64,000 nt of DNA from an uncultured Roseivirga sp. GTDB lineage: Bacteria > Bacteroidota > Bacteroidia > Cytophagales > Cyclobacteriaceae. The translations under genes were made by a program, and so were the position numbers. The stretch lies in the NCBI GenBank assembly GCA_947493005.1, contig CANLOY010000003.1, positions 62,001 to 126,000 of the forward strand. The letters run 5' to 3'. Each line of letters opens with the position of its first letter. The first letter of the stretch is position 1. The notes under the pieces were generated by a model. The model was given only the letters and a program-made list of their open reading frames with translations. It was not told the origin of the DNA and did no database searches. Below are positions 1 to 8,747 of the stretch, piece after piece.

Positions 1-215
1 TCATAGTCAGTTTGAATTTGCCAATAGTTCGGGCCTGGCTTGCCGCTGAAATCCCGTGTACCATCAGCAAATGCCTTTTTGATAGTATTTGTCATTGGAA
101 CATCCATTCTGATGGCTCTTTTTGATGTTTCCAGAGACTTTCTTAGTGGTAAATTCTGGCCAAAAGTAAGTGTGGCCGAGAAAAGTAATAAACAGGTTAT
201 AATTCTTGAATTCAT
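1..215 (-). CDS. M1 family metallopeptidase, N-terminal part (cut by window edge)
   Basis: Partial gene: only the first 71 or so codons are in the window, reading leftwards off base 1. The ATG at 215-213 opens a signal peptide (Met-Asn-Ser-Arg, then a Leu/Phe-rich core ending near a Phe-Gly-Gln cleavage site). It is followed by text typical of Bacteroidota M1 aminopeptidases, including MTNTIKKAF, DGTRD and GKPGPNYWQ, which precede the start of the N-terminal beta domain in that family. The catalytic HExxH motif lies outside the window. The expected role is a secreted or periplasmic zinc aminopeptidase that trims peptides. Another minus-strand ORF overlaps here in a different frame but shows no protein-like features. 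Confidence 0.82.
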   Translation of the reverse strand, partial: MNSRIITCLLLFSATLTFGQNLPLRKSLETSKRAIRMDVPMTNTIKKAFADGTRDFSGKPGPNYWQIQTDY

Positions 216-316
216 GATTGGAAGTTAAGAGTTGTTTGACATAAGATTCCAAGCTATAAAAATCTGAGGAGATAAATAAACCTTATATCAAGACCGTAGA
301 TATATCTCTGATATTA

Positions 317-898
317 TTACTTGCTAATAGGAATAGAAACAGGGAATTCATCATCCCAACTCAGTTTCCATCGAGCCCCATATACATCTTCATAAATTAT
401 TGAATAATCGATGTCTATTGAACTAAAATGTTTACGAAAAAGCTCAGTACTACTTTCTCCTCTAACCGTTAGTATATTCACTTCCTGGCCAGCAGGTATT
501 ACCTCACCTTTCTGAAACGAATAGGTGGACATAGCAATCCCTTCTTCTTCTCTTTCTTTAACAATGCTTCGAATTTCATTGAATAGAAAGTCACTTCTTT
601 CAAACTTTTTATTTCCATTCATGCTAAACTCTACCTCTTTAATAAAAGCAGGGCCTACTCCTTTATTAACAAAGGTAATCTGATATTGCTCAGGGCTTGT
701 TGAAAAAGCTATACTTAAATGTGGTAAAACATTGGCACTCTGCTGTTTCCTGATCAAAGCATTTTCTTCACGAGACAATTTGAGTTGATAAAAAAGGGCT
801 ATCAATGAAATTAAACTGATCAACACAGCAGAAGTACTCATTACCTTTTCAGGTGTCCAATTGATTTTTCTTTTGTTTTTGGAAGTTGTTTGGGACAT
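317..898 (-). CDS. Hypothetical single-pass membrane protein
   Basis: 193 residues, family not recognised. A short basic N-terminus (many Lys/Arg in residues 7-14) precedes one hydrophobic helix at about residues 20-41, then a charged, coiled-coil-prone stretch (about 42-55). The soluble domain of about 135 residues has alternating hydrophobic residues suggesting beta sheet (for example YQITFVNKGVGPAFI). This layout fits an anchored protein with a small immunoglobulin-like or sensor domain, but no motif names a function. The start is ATG at 898. It lies behind the M1 peptidase start on the same strand with about 100 bp between them, so any functional link is unclear. Confidence 0.6.
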   Translation of the reverse strand: MSQTTSKNKRKINWTPEKVMSTSAVLISLISLIALFYQLKLSREENALIRKQQSANVLPHLSIAFSTSPEQYQITFVNKGVGPAFIKEVEFSMNGNKKFERSDFLFNEIRSIVKEREEEGIAMSTYSFQKGEVIPAGQEVNILTVRGESSTELFRKHFSSIDIDYSIIYEDVYGARWKLSWDDEFPVSIPISK

Positions 899-1137
899 CT
901 TGATTTCTTTAATTCAATATAGATGAATTGACAGTCATTTGCCTTTTACTAAGAACAAAAAGTTCTCAAGAGCGATAGAATTGGTATTGCTTTGACAATG
1001 ATATCGATTCTACCGTTAACTCGAATGTAAGTGCCAAATCTTATTCTTGGATATCGGTTACCTTTGTTTATCAGTTTTTTACCCAACCCGCAAGTGTAGT
1101 ATAAAATTCCAATCCCAATTCCCTTATTTACCGATCA

Positions 1138-1995
1138 CTAAAATATGTTTTGAAGCCCCCAAAGATTAGTCCCGTGCATTAAAACTGCAGGAATAATGGA
1201 CTTATATCGCTCGTTCAAATACCCCCATAGCAATCCGATTGGCATAATTCCAAGTGCGCTGATGATTGCATCGTAATAGTTTCCTGAATTAAAAGAGAAC
1301 AGTGGGATGTGTTTTAATGCCCAAACCAGTGAAACAACAAACCAAGCAATAGACTTATTATCAATCACTGCCGCAAGTCTTGATTGAAAAAAACTTCTTA
1401 CAATTTCTTCAGGAATAGCCGCTGTAAAAAAGCCAAGTAGAATAAAGGCTTCAATGCCATTACTCTTGAGCATGTCCTTGAATTGCATTCCTTCCGGGAA
1501 TGTAAGGTAAGTTATACCACCTATTAGTACAATCAACGGAAGACTAACAAACCAGTATTTAAAATTCCAGAGCCCTAATTCTTTTGCTCTATATTTTCCA
1601 AAAACAAAAAAATAGACAAGCAGAAATACCGGGAACGCGAAAAGCAGCCTGATAATCAGTGTTACAATTCGTACGGTTTGACTTACATTTTCCTGATCAG
1701 CAATACAAAACCAGTATGTAAGAAGAAGCCCAGCAATTGAGGTAGCTAGAATAACAATATAAAGCTCTCTTTTAGGTCGTTTAACTTTCCATTGATCGAA
1801 CTTCGGTTTACCACTAAAAAAGATAAACTCAGAGAGCAAAAAGCATGATGTTATTACTGTCAGGTAAGTAATAGTTTTGGCTAATTGACCTTCTGTAATT
1901 CCAATAACCATTAAAGCAATAGCCAATATCAATGACGAGTAAAATGCTGTTTTATATGCTTTGAGAATTCTTAAAAGATGAGTCTTGTATTTCAT
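1138..1995 (-). CDS. CPBP family intramembrane glutamic endopeptidase
   Basis: 285 residues with about eight hydrophobic segments. The C-terminal half carries the CPBP (Abi/CAAX-prenyl-protease-like) signature: Glu196-Glu197 followed by Arg200, a His at about 229 in the segment WALKHIP, and a last His at about 274 in the segment MHGTNL, all in or next to membrane helices. This family cleaves within the membrane using the Glu/His set. In bacteria its members process peptides or act in immunity and signalling. The first motif reads EExxR instead of the usual EExxxR, so the Arg is one residue early. It is divergent from an AraC-type membrane regulator at 2082, which may control it. Substrate unknown. 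Confidence 0.8.
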   Translation of the reverse strand: MKYKTHLLRILKAYKTAFYSSLILAIALMVIGITEGQLAKTITYLTVITSCFLLSEFIFFSGKPKFDQWKVKRPKRELYIVILATSIAGLLLTYWFCIADQENVSQTVRIVTLIIRLLFAFPVFLLVYFFVFGKYRAKELGLWNFKYWFVSLPLIVLIGGITYLTFPEGMQFKDMLKSNGIEAFILLGFFTAAIPEEIVRSFFQSRLAAVIDNKSIAWFVVSLVWALKHIPLFSFNSGNYYDAIISALGIMPIGLLWGYLNERYKSIIPAVLMHGTNLWGLQNIF

Positions 1996-2042
1996 TTGTA
2001 TCGATTCTTTTCACAAGTATTCGCTGAAATAGTGATGAATTA

Positions 2043-2064
2043 GTTCTGAAAATAAAATCAGAAC
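2043..2064. promoter_or_regulatory. Perfect inverted repeat between divergent CPBP and AraC-type genes
   Basis: GTTCTGA, an 8-base A/T spacer (2050-2057) and TCAGAAC form a perfect 7-8-7 inverted repeat. It lies 47 bp upstream of the CPBP start and 17 bp before the ATG of the regulator. Its position in the only shared control region suggests an operator for one or both genes. The sequence shows only the symmetry; binding is inferred. Confidence 0.4.
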
Positions 2065-2081
2065 AAATTTATTTGTACACA

Positions 2082-3131
2082 ATGATCGACTTCTACTGGT
2101 TAAAGAGCTTTACCGAGATTATGCAGCTTTTTTTGTCTGTATTGTTTCTCATTTATCTTAGGGTAAAGTTCGATCAATCTAGTCCCATCATATTCTGGCT
2201 ATCCCTTTTTTTCTATATCAAGCTCGGAACTGATCTGTTTGGTATTCTGAATTATACCTCATGGATATCCAATATTTTAACTCGTCCGGTTTTAGGGGCT
2301 TACAGGGTGGCTATGGGCCCACTGGAACTTGGTATGATTACCAGCTTTATACTATTCATCAGAACTTCTACTGGTCATGAATTTGAACCAAATAGAAAAA
2401 GCCTATTGTACTTTATTCCAGCAATGCTATTACTTCTTGTCAACTCCTTGTTGATTGTTCTATTTCAATCCACCTTGCTGGAAGTGTTTGATGTTGTTAA
2501 GCTCATTTGGATAGGCTCATTAAGCTATACTTTGTTCATGGTACGAAAGAAAGTATTCAAGCTACTTATCGTTTCTATGCTACTCTGGAACATCTTATGG
2601 CTAACTGAAGTAGTACTACATGAACAACTAGGTTTGATTACAGAAAGCACCTCCTGGATTATGTTTGTCAGTGCTGAATTAATATTGACTATTGGACTAT
2701 CCTACCTCTTAGTTAAGATTATTGCTCAACCCAGACTATTGAAGTTCGAACGAATACAAGATGTACTACCAGAGAGTTTACAAAAAAACATAAATCGATT
2801 ATTGTCGAAAGCTATTTATCAAGATAAAATCCATAAAGACCCAGAATTGAAAGCCTCAATACTTGCCGAACAGTTGAGCGTATCTCAAACCGACCTTACA
2901 CTCTATTTAAACCGAGTGTTAAAGAAGAACTTCAACCAATATATTACCGAACTGAGAATCGAAGAGAGTATCCATCTACTGAAGGGCTCTCAATATTCAA
3001 CATGGTCTATTGAACAAATAATGTTAGAGTCTGGCTTTAGTTCTAAGTCAGTTTTCAACACTGCTTTTAAAGGCAAAACTCAGCTCACTCCTTCTCAGTT
3101 TAGAAAAAAACACAAAGAGACTGGGCTATGA
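2082..3131 (+). CDS. AraC family regulator with N-terminal multi-pass membrane domain
   Basis: About 349 residues. The first 220 or so residues hold about seven hydrophobic helices. The C-terminal 110 residues form an AraC/XylS helix-turn-helix pair (SILAEQLSVSQTDLTLYLNR, then IEQIMLESGFSSKSVFNTAF and LTPSQFRKK). This layout is common in Bacteroidota, where the membrane part probably senses a signal and the DNA-binding part stays cytoplasmic. A TTG at 2073 is in frame, but ATG at 2082 is the more credible start because it begins directly at the first hydrophobic helix. It is transcribed away from the CPBP protease, with an inverted repeat in the shared upstream region. Ligand and targets are unknown. 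Confidence 0.85.
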   Translation: MIDFYWLKSFTEIMQLFLSVLFLIYLRVKFDQSSPIIFWLSLFFYIKLGTDLFGILNYTSWISNILTRPVLGAYRVAMGPLELGMITSFILFIRTSTGHEFEPNRKSLLYFIPAMLLLLVNSLLIVLFQSTLLEVFDVVKLIWIGSLSYTLFMVRKKVFKLLIVSMLLWNILWLTEVVLHEQLGLITESTSWIMFVSAELILTIGLSYLLVKIIAQPRLLKFERIQDVLPESLQKNINRLLSKAIYQDKIHKDPELKASILAEQLSVSQTDLTLYLNRVLKKNFNQYITELRIEESIHLLKGSQYSTWSIEQIMLESGFSSKSVFNTAFKGKTQLTPSQFRKKHKETGL

Positions 3132-3205
3132 ATTTTACTATTCCTGAACTAGTTTTCTTTCCTTTGAAAGGTCTTATGAAGTTTTATCGCAATCTCTATT
3201 GGTAA

Positions 3206-4012
3206 TCAAAGTTTTCGTTTAACTCTGGTTCTGCCGCTTATCTTCCAATTAACACCATCGTTAGACCGTTCTTGTAAAAGCAGGTATCCAGAATCTTTTA
3301 ACTCGGTAAACCTTAATTGATATAAATAATCCGTCTTACTGCTCCCTCCTGTTTTTCTTTGAACAATATCACCATTGTCAAATATCCATTGATAATCAGC
3401 ATATGTTCCTGTACTGAAAACATACCTTTCTTCCCAAAAGCCAGAATTTGGATTAACAATGGCTTGAGTAGAGTAAGTAAAGCTGGAGTCTTGACTGATG
3501 AACTGTTGACTTAATGAGCAACCTCCGGTGGTTAACTTCACATCTAAAGTGCCTATGAACTCTTCTGAGTTATTTTCTGTCAGCCTAAATTCTTCCCATG
3601 TCCCAATAAAAGGCTCTATTAAACCATAAGAAAGGCTTGAGCATGGTTTACCATCATCCACAGTTTCTAGCTTTCCATGCCATTGATCTCTATACCATAA
3701 GTCAGGTTTATTATCACTTCTATAATCTATCCTCAATCCAGTGAAATCACTTTCAAATGTAAATTCAATATCTCCCGCTCCATCGGGGTCTGTCCACCTA
3801 CCCTTAGCCACATTACCGTTCAGTTTAGCAATGAATGACCCAATTATTTTCTTTGGTGCAATTTCATAGGAGCCGGTTACCTGATTATTGTAAATCCATA
3901 CATCCAATCTACCAAACTCAGTATTATAAGCTTGATGATTAATTTTTGACTGACCTAAAGCACTATAGCCATGAAGAGAAAGAAGAACGAAAAGAAATGA
4001 TAATTGTCGCAC
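3206..4012 (-). CDS. Exported protein of unknown function
   Basis: 268 residues starting at a GTG (4012). A clear signal peptide ends at a Leu-Gly-Gln near residue 21. The rest is beta-rich, with many aromatic residues and GxW patterns in two halves: about residues 25-115 (containing GSYEIAP, KGRWTDPDG and DLWYRDQWHG) and about 125-268 (containing FIGTWEEF, GGCSLSQQF and SGFWEERY). The second half resembles DUF1579-like lipocalin-type domains, but I cannot place it firmly. It is likely periplasmic or surface-exposed. It converges with the AraC-type gene. No enzyme motif is visible. Confidence 0.65.
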   Translation of the reverse strand: MRQLSFLFVLLSLHGYSALGQSKINHQAYNTEFGRLDVWIYNNQVTGSYEIAPKKIIGSFIAKLNGNVAKGRWTDPDGAGDIEFTFESDFTGLRIDYRSDNKPDLWYRDQWHGKLETVDDGKPCSSLSYGLIEPFIGTWEEFRLTENNSEEFIGTLDVKLTTGGCSLSQQFISQDSSFTYSTQAIVNPNSGFWEERYVFSTGTYADYQWIFDNGDIVQRKTGGSSKTDYLYQLRFTELKDSGYLLLQERSNDGVNWKISGRTRVKRKL

Positions 4013-4304
4013 GTTAGTTACAGTTAGTGTAGTTCATCCAATCATACGAAGATTAAAAGTTGATGTTTTCATCTTGTCTACTGTGGCACCCACTTAATCA
4101 ATAACCTAGCACCAGGTTTTTATAACCAGGCACCTCATAAACTATTTTCAATTTACTGGTAGATGCACATAGACTTATGTGTGGTTACAGGTAATTGTAT
4201 GCCTGTTGAAAAGAATGAATTTACTTGTATGCTTCACGCAGAGGAGAAGTAAGTACTATACTTGTAGTGTTATTTTCTAATTTTAGATTTACCTCAAAAG
4301 TCTT
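4013..4304. other. 292-bp non-coding gap before the glycan locus
   Basis: Shared upstream region of the GTG-started gene ending at 4012 and the TTG-started SGNH gene at 4305. No credible ORF is seen. The one structured element is a perfect 6-4-6 inverted repeat, CACATA-GACT-TATGTG at 4166-4181, about 124 bp before the SGNH start. It could be an operator but is short enough to arise by chance. Confidence 0.35.
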
Positions 4305-5495
4305 TTGAAGAAACTCCTTAAATACTTGAAGTATATTTTCCTGCTGTTCCTATTAGTTATTGGAACAATTGAGATTGGTTTCAGGGTGATAAGAAACAAT
4401 GGTTGGTTAGGAAATGACTTCGGAGATGTTTTTTCTCAGGACTTAATGAATGAAGGTGGCTTTTTAATTCCCAATCAAGATGTTAATGTAGTTAATGGAT
4501 ATGGTTCAAAGGTTCCATGGATAACTAATTCTAAAGGCTTCCGAAATGACAGGGAGTTCTCTTATCAAAAACCCAAAGGAGTAATAAGGGTACTTTCAAT
4601 TGGAGACTCTTTTACAGCAGGTTACCGTGTTGGACAAAATGAAACTTACTCATACATTCTTGAAAATCAGCTTAACAAAAATCAAGATTCAGTTAAGTAT
4701 GAAGTAATGGTAGCTTCGATACTTAATCCGGTAAATGGCCTTGAGTACCTTAATAAACATGGCCTGAAGTATAAACCTGATATTGTCTTGCTGGGCATAA
4801 CATTGGGCAATGACCTATCCGAATGTTTTATTAACCTGCATGAATATGGCAAGAAACAGCTGATAGGTTCCGAAGTATTAGAAAACAAAAGCTTCGATAA
4901 ATCTTTTTTGGAAACTCAGGTATTCAATGAAACCTTACCTCCAGACACCTATATTCAATCATCAGAATTTTGGGATTACTACGACAGGCTAATATCTCCC
5001 AAATTGTTTAAGAGCATCTTCAACAGAACTTATACAGGAGAATCTATTTTTGCCATAAAAGGTAAGCGTCCACCTTATGTTCATGATTTCACTCATGGTA
5101 TGGGGGCATTCCTTAAGAAACAACCTGAGACTATTAAAGTATCTTTTGATAGGATGCATCGGATAATGAAAGCCCTAAAGGAATTATCATTAAAGGAAGG
5201 TTTCGATCTTACTGTTAGCCTTTTTCCTCAAAGATTTCAGGTGAACCAATTAGACCTCGAAAAGACTATTAAAGATTATAACCTCAACCCAGAGCGCTTT
5301 AACTGGGAAAGCCCCAATGACATTATAGGTGCTTTTTGTAAAGAACTTAATATCACGCTTGTCGACCCATTAGAGAAATTCCAGAGCCAATCAGAACTAC
5401 TTTATTTGCCTGGTGGAGACATGCATTGGAATGCTAAAGGTCATAAACTTATGTCAGAGCAATTGTTGTATGGCTTAAAAAAACAGAGTTGGTGA
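4305..5495 (+). CDS. SGNH/GDSL hydrolase-like protein, membrane-anchored
   Basis: 396 residues from a TTG start; no ATG is available before the N-terminal anchor. One helix at about residues 7-24 is followed by an exported SGNH fold: block I SIGDSFTAGYR (nucleophile Ser near residue 100), a central LLGITLGNDLSE (block III-like Gly/Asn), and the terminal pair in GGDMHWNAKGH (Asp and His two residues apart). Proteins of this kind (AlgJ/AlgX/DltD relatives) act as O-acetyl esterases or transferases on glycans outside the cytoplasm. It is followed by a second SGNH gene on the same strand, 99 bp away, and then by the glycan-synthesis locus. Acetyl transfer to the local glycan is inferred. Confidence 0.75.
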   Translation: MKKLLKYLKYIFLLFLLVIGTIEIGFRVIRNNGWLGNDFGDVFSQDLMNEGGFLIPNQDVNVVNGYGSKVPWITNSKGFRNDREFSYQKPKGVIRVLSIGDSFTAGYRVGQNETYSYILENQLNKNQDSVKYEVMVASILNPVNGLEYLNKHGLKYKPDIVLLGITLGNDLSECFINLHEYGKKQLIGSEVLENKSFDKSFLETQVFNETLPPDTYIQSSEFWDYYDRLISPKLFKSIFNRTYTGESIFAIKGKRPPYVHDFTHGMGAFLKKQPETIKVSFDRMHRIMKALKELSLKEGFDLTVSLFPQRFQVNQLDLEKTIKDYNLNPERFNWESPNDIIGAFCKELNITLVDPLEKFQSQSELLYLPGGDMHWNAKGHKLMSEQLLYGLKKQSW

Positions 5496-5594
5496 GGAAT
5501 AGTTCAAACACTATTAGAGTTTTCGGCATGGAGATGTTAACTAATAACTATTCAAATATCTTTGTATTAATTTTAATCCAACAACCTGATTTCT

Positions 5595-6770
5595 GTGAAG
5601 TTAACAAAGCCCAAGAACAAACTAATATTAATTAATCTGATAGTTCTGATTGGACTATTATTAGTGGTAGAGTTGGGCTTGCATATAATGTTCATTTCTA
5701 CCAATAATTCCCGCATACTTAATTATGCTTCGATTAACCAACTGTACTCTAACTCCTTATCTGTTCAATATTCACCGCATAGGTATTTAGGTTATTACCC
5801 GACTCCTAATTGGATAAAAGGAAGTAATGTGCATAACTCAGCAGGCTTCAGAGGTGAAGAAATAGCAAAACCCAAACCTAAAGATAGTTATAGAATAGTT
5901 TGTATTGGTGGTTCTACAACCTACACTACTTCAGTAGAAGATTATAAGGATAGTTATCCATTTTTGCTGCAAACAGATTTGCATGAAATGGGCTTTAACA
6001 ATGTTGAAGTCATTAATGCTGGTGTTGGCAACTGGAGTACTTGGGAGTCTCTGATTAACCTTCAATTTCGTCTTCTAGATTTAGAACCTGATCTTCTTGT
6101 TGTTTATCATTCAACAAATGATATTCAATCGAGACTTGTCTGGCCTCCTGAAACGTATTTAAGCGATAATAGTGGACGTAGAGTAAATAGCAACAGAGGT
6201 TTGTCATATAATTGGCAGGACTTATTACTAGAGTATTCCAATATATTGCGAATAATCTCTATCAAAATGGGGGTTAAAACTCCAAATACAGCACTCGAAA
6301 AACTTGACCCATCACCTGACACTTATTATCTCCCCAAATTCATTCAACAATTACATGATAAGACTTATCCTTCGGGAATATTTGTAGATACACCAGTATC
6401 CGAAATGCTTAGAGTGAATAAGCCGGTTTATTTTAAAAGAAATATGGAAAACATCATCAACGTGGCAAAGAGTAGAAACATTGAAATAGTCCTTTCAACC
6501 TTTGCACATTGTACGCTCTTCGAAAATGAGTTTTCGAATACACCAGAATATGTTAAGGCTTATCTTGAACATAATGAGATTATAAAGGAGCTTGCCATTC
6601 AAAATCAAATCGCATGTTTAGATTTTGCCGAGCTGTTTCCTAATCAAAAAAACCTTTTCACTGATGGTAGACATGTAAACGAAAAAGGAAGTCGTCTGAA
6701 AGCCAATATCTTTGCCACGTTCATTGCTGAGTACCTGGATAACAAAGGCTTGAAAAAAAGCTTCTATTGA
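5595..6770 (+). CDS. SGNH/GDSL hydrolase-like protein, membrane-anchored (second copy)
   Basis: 391 residues from a GTG start, with one N-terminal helix at about residues 10-32. SGNH blocks are visible: CIGGSTTYT (Ser nucleophile), NAGVGNWST (block II Gly), VVYHSTNDI (block III Asn) and FTDGRHVNEKG (terminal Asp/His). It has the same layout as the neighbour at 4305, but the sequences differ enough to be old paralogues. The full SGNH set suggests an active esterase or O-acetyltransferase on the periplasmic face. It ends one base before the convergent glycosyltransferase gene, with no terminator between them. Confidence 0.77.
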   Translation: MKLTKPKNKLILINLIVLIGLLLVVELGLHIMFISTNNSRILNYASINQLYSNSLSVQYSPHRYLGYYPTPNWIKGSNVHNSAGFRGEEIAKPKPKDSYRIVCIGGSTTYTTSVEDYKDSYPFLLQTDLHEMGFNNVEVINAGVGNWSTWESLINLQFRLLDLEPDLLVVYHSTNDIQSRLVWPPETYLSDNSGRRVNSNRGLSYNWQDLLLEYSNILRIISIKMGVKTPNTALEKLDPSPDTYYLPKFIQQLHDKTYPSGIFVDTPVSEMLRVNKPVYFKRNMENIINVAKSRNIEIVLSTFAHCTLFENEFSNTPEYVKAYLEHNEIIKELAIQNQIACLDFAELFPNQKNLFTDGRHVNEKGSRLKANIFATFIAEYLDNKGLKKSFY

Positions 6771-6771
6771 T

Positions 6772-7842
6772 TTAGCCCCTTCTCACGCGCTTAATTAAAC
6801 GAACCAATTTGGGGAAATTAAGGTTTAGCCATAACCCAACCCATATACGAAAGGTCGCTCTACGCCAATCGAGATAGTTCTTTGTATTGAACTTATATTC
6901 TCCATTCTGACCTGACTTAAATTTGGTGATTACATCATGATATAAATTGCTTATATCATCAACAATCAATTCCATATCTGCTTCTTTCCTCAATCGATCT
7001 CCTACTAGTTTAGCATCAGCAGACTGATATTGTTTCAATTCGTCAACTATGTTTTTCACTGTAACAGGCCGGTCCATTAACTTCATGCCAAAGTTCAATT
7101 TCCTGAACTGTTCAAAATTGTTGGTTTTCACAAAGCCAGCAAGTCCAGTAAAATCGCATACAATTACCGCACAGCCGCAAGCCATAGCCTCCATAGCTGC
7201 TTTTGCTTTGGCAAAAACTATATCATATTCTCTTAGGTAGTTTTCAGGATTCTTCTGTTCAGTTCCCATACCTTTTCCCATCACGTCAAGTTCAATACCT
7301 AAAGATTCACATGCTTCTTTTAACACAGGATAAAACCCACTTTTCCCAGCATAGTTAGAAAATACTAAGGCTTTTTTTATCGGGCCATTAATACTTTTTT
7401 TTAAGCTGAATCGAGTCAAATTGACCCAGTTGTAAATGACCTTAATGTCATTTGAGCTAAACTGATGCTCTTCAACATAGCGTTCATGGCAGTTGTAATC
7501 TACGGCCATGTATTGAACTATATTTCTGTGTTTAGGAGGAATGTCTAATGGACTTAACCTGCTATGCAACCAGAATACGACAGGTACATTTCTAAAATGC
7601 CTCAGGATTGGCCAGACTGTAATGTTATTATGGGCATGAACAATGTCTGGCACTTTCAAGTCTCGGAGACTTGTGCTAATCTTTACTCCCCTCGATGACA
7701 GTTCTTCTCCGATAGGACCAATCCTAAAGGTAAAAACTTCAACATCAACACCTCTCTCTTTAAAACCAATAGCAAGTTCTTTAACATAAAGGGTTGTTCC
7801 GCTGTACCCTTCCATCTCTACATTGGTAATCAAAACTCTCAT
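6772..7842 (-). CDS. GT-B glycosyltransferase (GT4-like)
   Basis: 356 residues. The N-terminal Rossmann domain begins MRVLITNVEMEGYSGTTLY and includes VPDIVHAHNN, the usual GT4 acceptor-side strand. The C-terminal domain has VIYNWVNLTRF (start of the donor domain) and AMEAMACGCAVIVCD, where the E-x7-E motif of GT4 enzymes is replaced by a shorter Glu/Ala/Met run. The role is transfer of a nucleotide-activated sugar to a growing glycan at the cytoplasmic membrane face. The start codon overlaps the stop of the PIG-L-like gene upstream (ATGA, 7842-7839), so translation is probably coupled. Sugar and acceptor cannot be told. Confidence 0.8.
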   Translation of the reverse strand: MRVLITNVEMEGYSGTTLYVKELAIGFKERGVDVEVFTFRIGPIGEELSSRGVKISTSLRDLKVPDIVHAHNNITVWPILRHFRNVPVVFWLHSRLSPLDIPPKHRNIVQYMAVDYNCHERYVEEHQFSSNDIKVIYNWVNLTRFSLKKSINGPIKKALVFSNYAGKSGFYPVLKEACESLGIELDVMGKGMGTEQKNPENYLREYDIVFAKAKAAMEAMACGCAVIVCDFTGLAGFVKTNNFEQFRKLNFGMKLMDRPVTVKNIVDELKQYQSADAKLVGDRLRKEADMELIVDDISNLYHDVITKFKSGQNGEYKFNTKNYLDWRRATFRIWVGLWLNLNFPKLVRLIKRVRRG

Positions 7843-8591
7843 TCTAACGACAAGAGATGATTAGCCAAAGGCTTCATGTGATCCTCAAATAATAGTGCTG
7901 TTTTATAAACACCTTCTTCTACCCTCTTTTTTCCATGGGTTTCGTAGAAAGGAGCCTTCTCTTTCCAATTACAAATCTTCTGTGTATCTGATACTTTACG
8001 GAAGTACTCCAATGAAAAGAAGTCAGAGCCATATTTTTCAAAAAAGCGATCTACCTCAAACTTCAATTGGCTATATATCCTGCAGGCTTCGAGTTTAGAT
8101 TCCATTTCAGAGCTACTTAACTCTAAAACAATATCAGTATCAACCGATTCAGTCTTATTGTTTCTAAAGACTTCATCTTGTAGGAAATCATAATTTGAGA
8201 TATCTCTAATTGAAGAAAGCTCTTGAACACTGGCATTGATGATATATCTACACAAATCGTGAGAAGGGTTAAAACCTTCCAGTGCATCTCCTACAACTCT
8301 TTCTATTTCGTGATCAAGAATAAACTGTTTAATCAAACATTTGACATTCGAAAAAGTCTCAAAATCTCCGGAAAGAATCGAATCATATATCTGCCGATCA
8401 GTAAAGGGTTTAAAGGGATAGAAAGTTTTTAAACCAAGCGACTCAACTAGTTCAACAGAACCATTTATTCTTGGATTATCAGCATTTCCTGATCCAGTAG
8501 TTAAAAAAACCACATGAGGTTTATAGTCCTTCAGAAACTTATAAGCTAATAATTCATGACCTGGGTGGCCAATAAAAAGTAAAGTCTTCAT
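7839..8591 (-). CDS. PIG-L-like protein with altered metal site
   Basis: 250 residues. The opening, LLFIGHPGHELLAYKFL, has the position and flanks of the PIG-L/LmbE zinc motif HPDDE. Here the general-base Asp is Gly11 and the zinc-binding Asp is His12. A second conserved region, EGFNPSHDLCRY, matches the place of the family's HPDH motif, with His at about 111. PIG-L enzymes remove acetyl groups from N-acetylglucosamine-type sugars. The changed first motif means this protein may use another metal arrangement or may not be a deacetylase. Its 3' end overlaps the glycosyltransferase start by 4 bp, which places it in glycan assembly. Family assignment is moderately sure; activity is not. Confidence 0.65.
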   Translation of the reverse strand: MKTLLFIGHPGHELLAYKFLKDYKPHVVFLTTGSGNADNPRINGSVELVESLGLKTFYPFKPFTDRQIYDSILSGDFETFSNVKCLIKQFILDHEIERVVGDALEGFNPSHDLCRYIINASVQELSSIRDISNYDFLQDEVFRNNKTESVDTDIVLELSSSEMESKLEACRIYSQLKFEVDRFFEKYGSDFFSLEYFRKVSDTQKICNWKEKAPFYETHGKKRVEEGVYKTALLFEDHMKPLANHLLSLE

Positions 8592-8747
8592 TAAAACATT
8601 TATAAAGAATCATTAAAGTTATTCAAGTATCTACTATCAGCAACGTGTCGGATTAAATAAATTAATAAACACCAATACCCTTTAGGTAATTATCTGAAGG
8701 GATTGTCTACTTTCAGGTTTTGAAAGTTTTCAAGCTCTTTTATTCTA

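Noticed and set aside
64-252. 62-aa minus-strand ORF overlapping the window's left edge
   Set aside because: Another minus-strand frame from 215 encodes a signal peptide and clear M1 peptidase text; this one has no family features.
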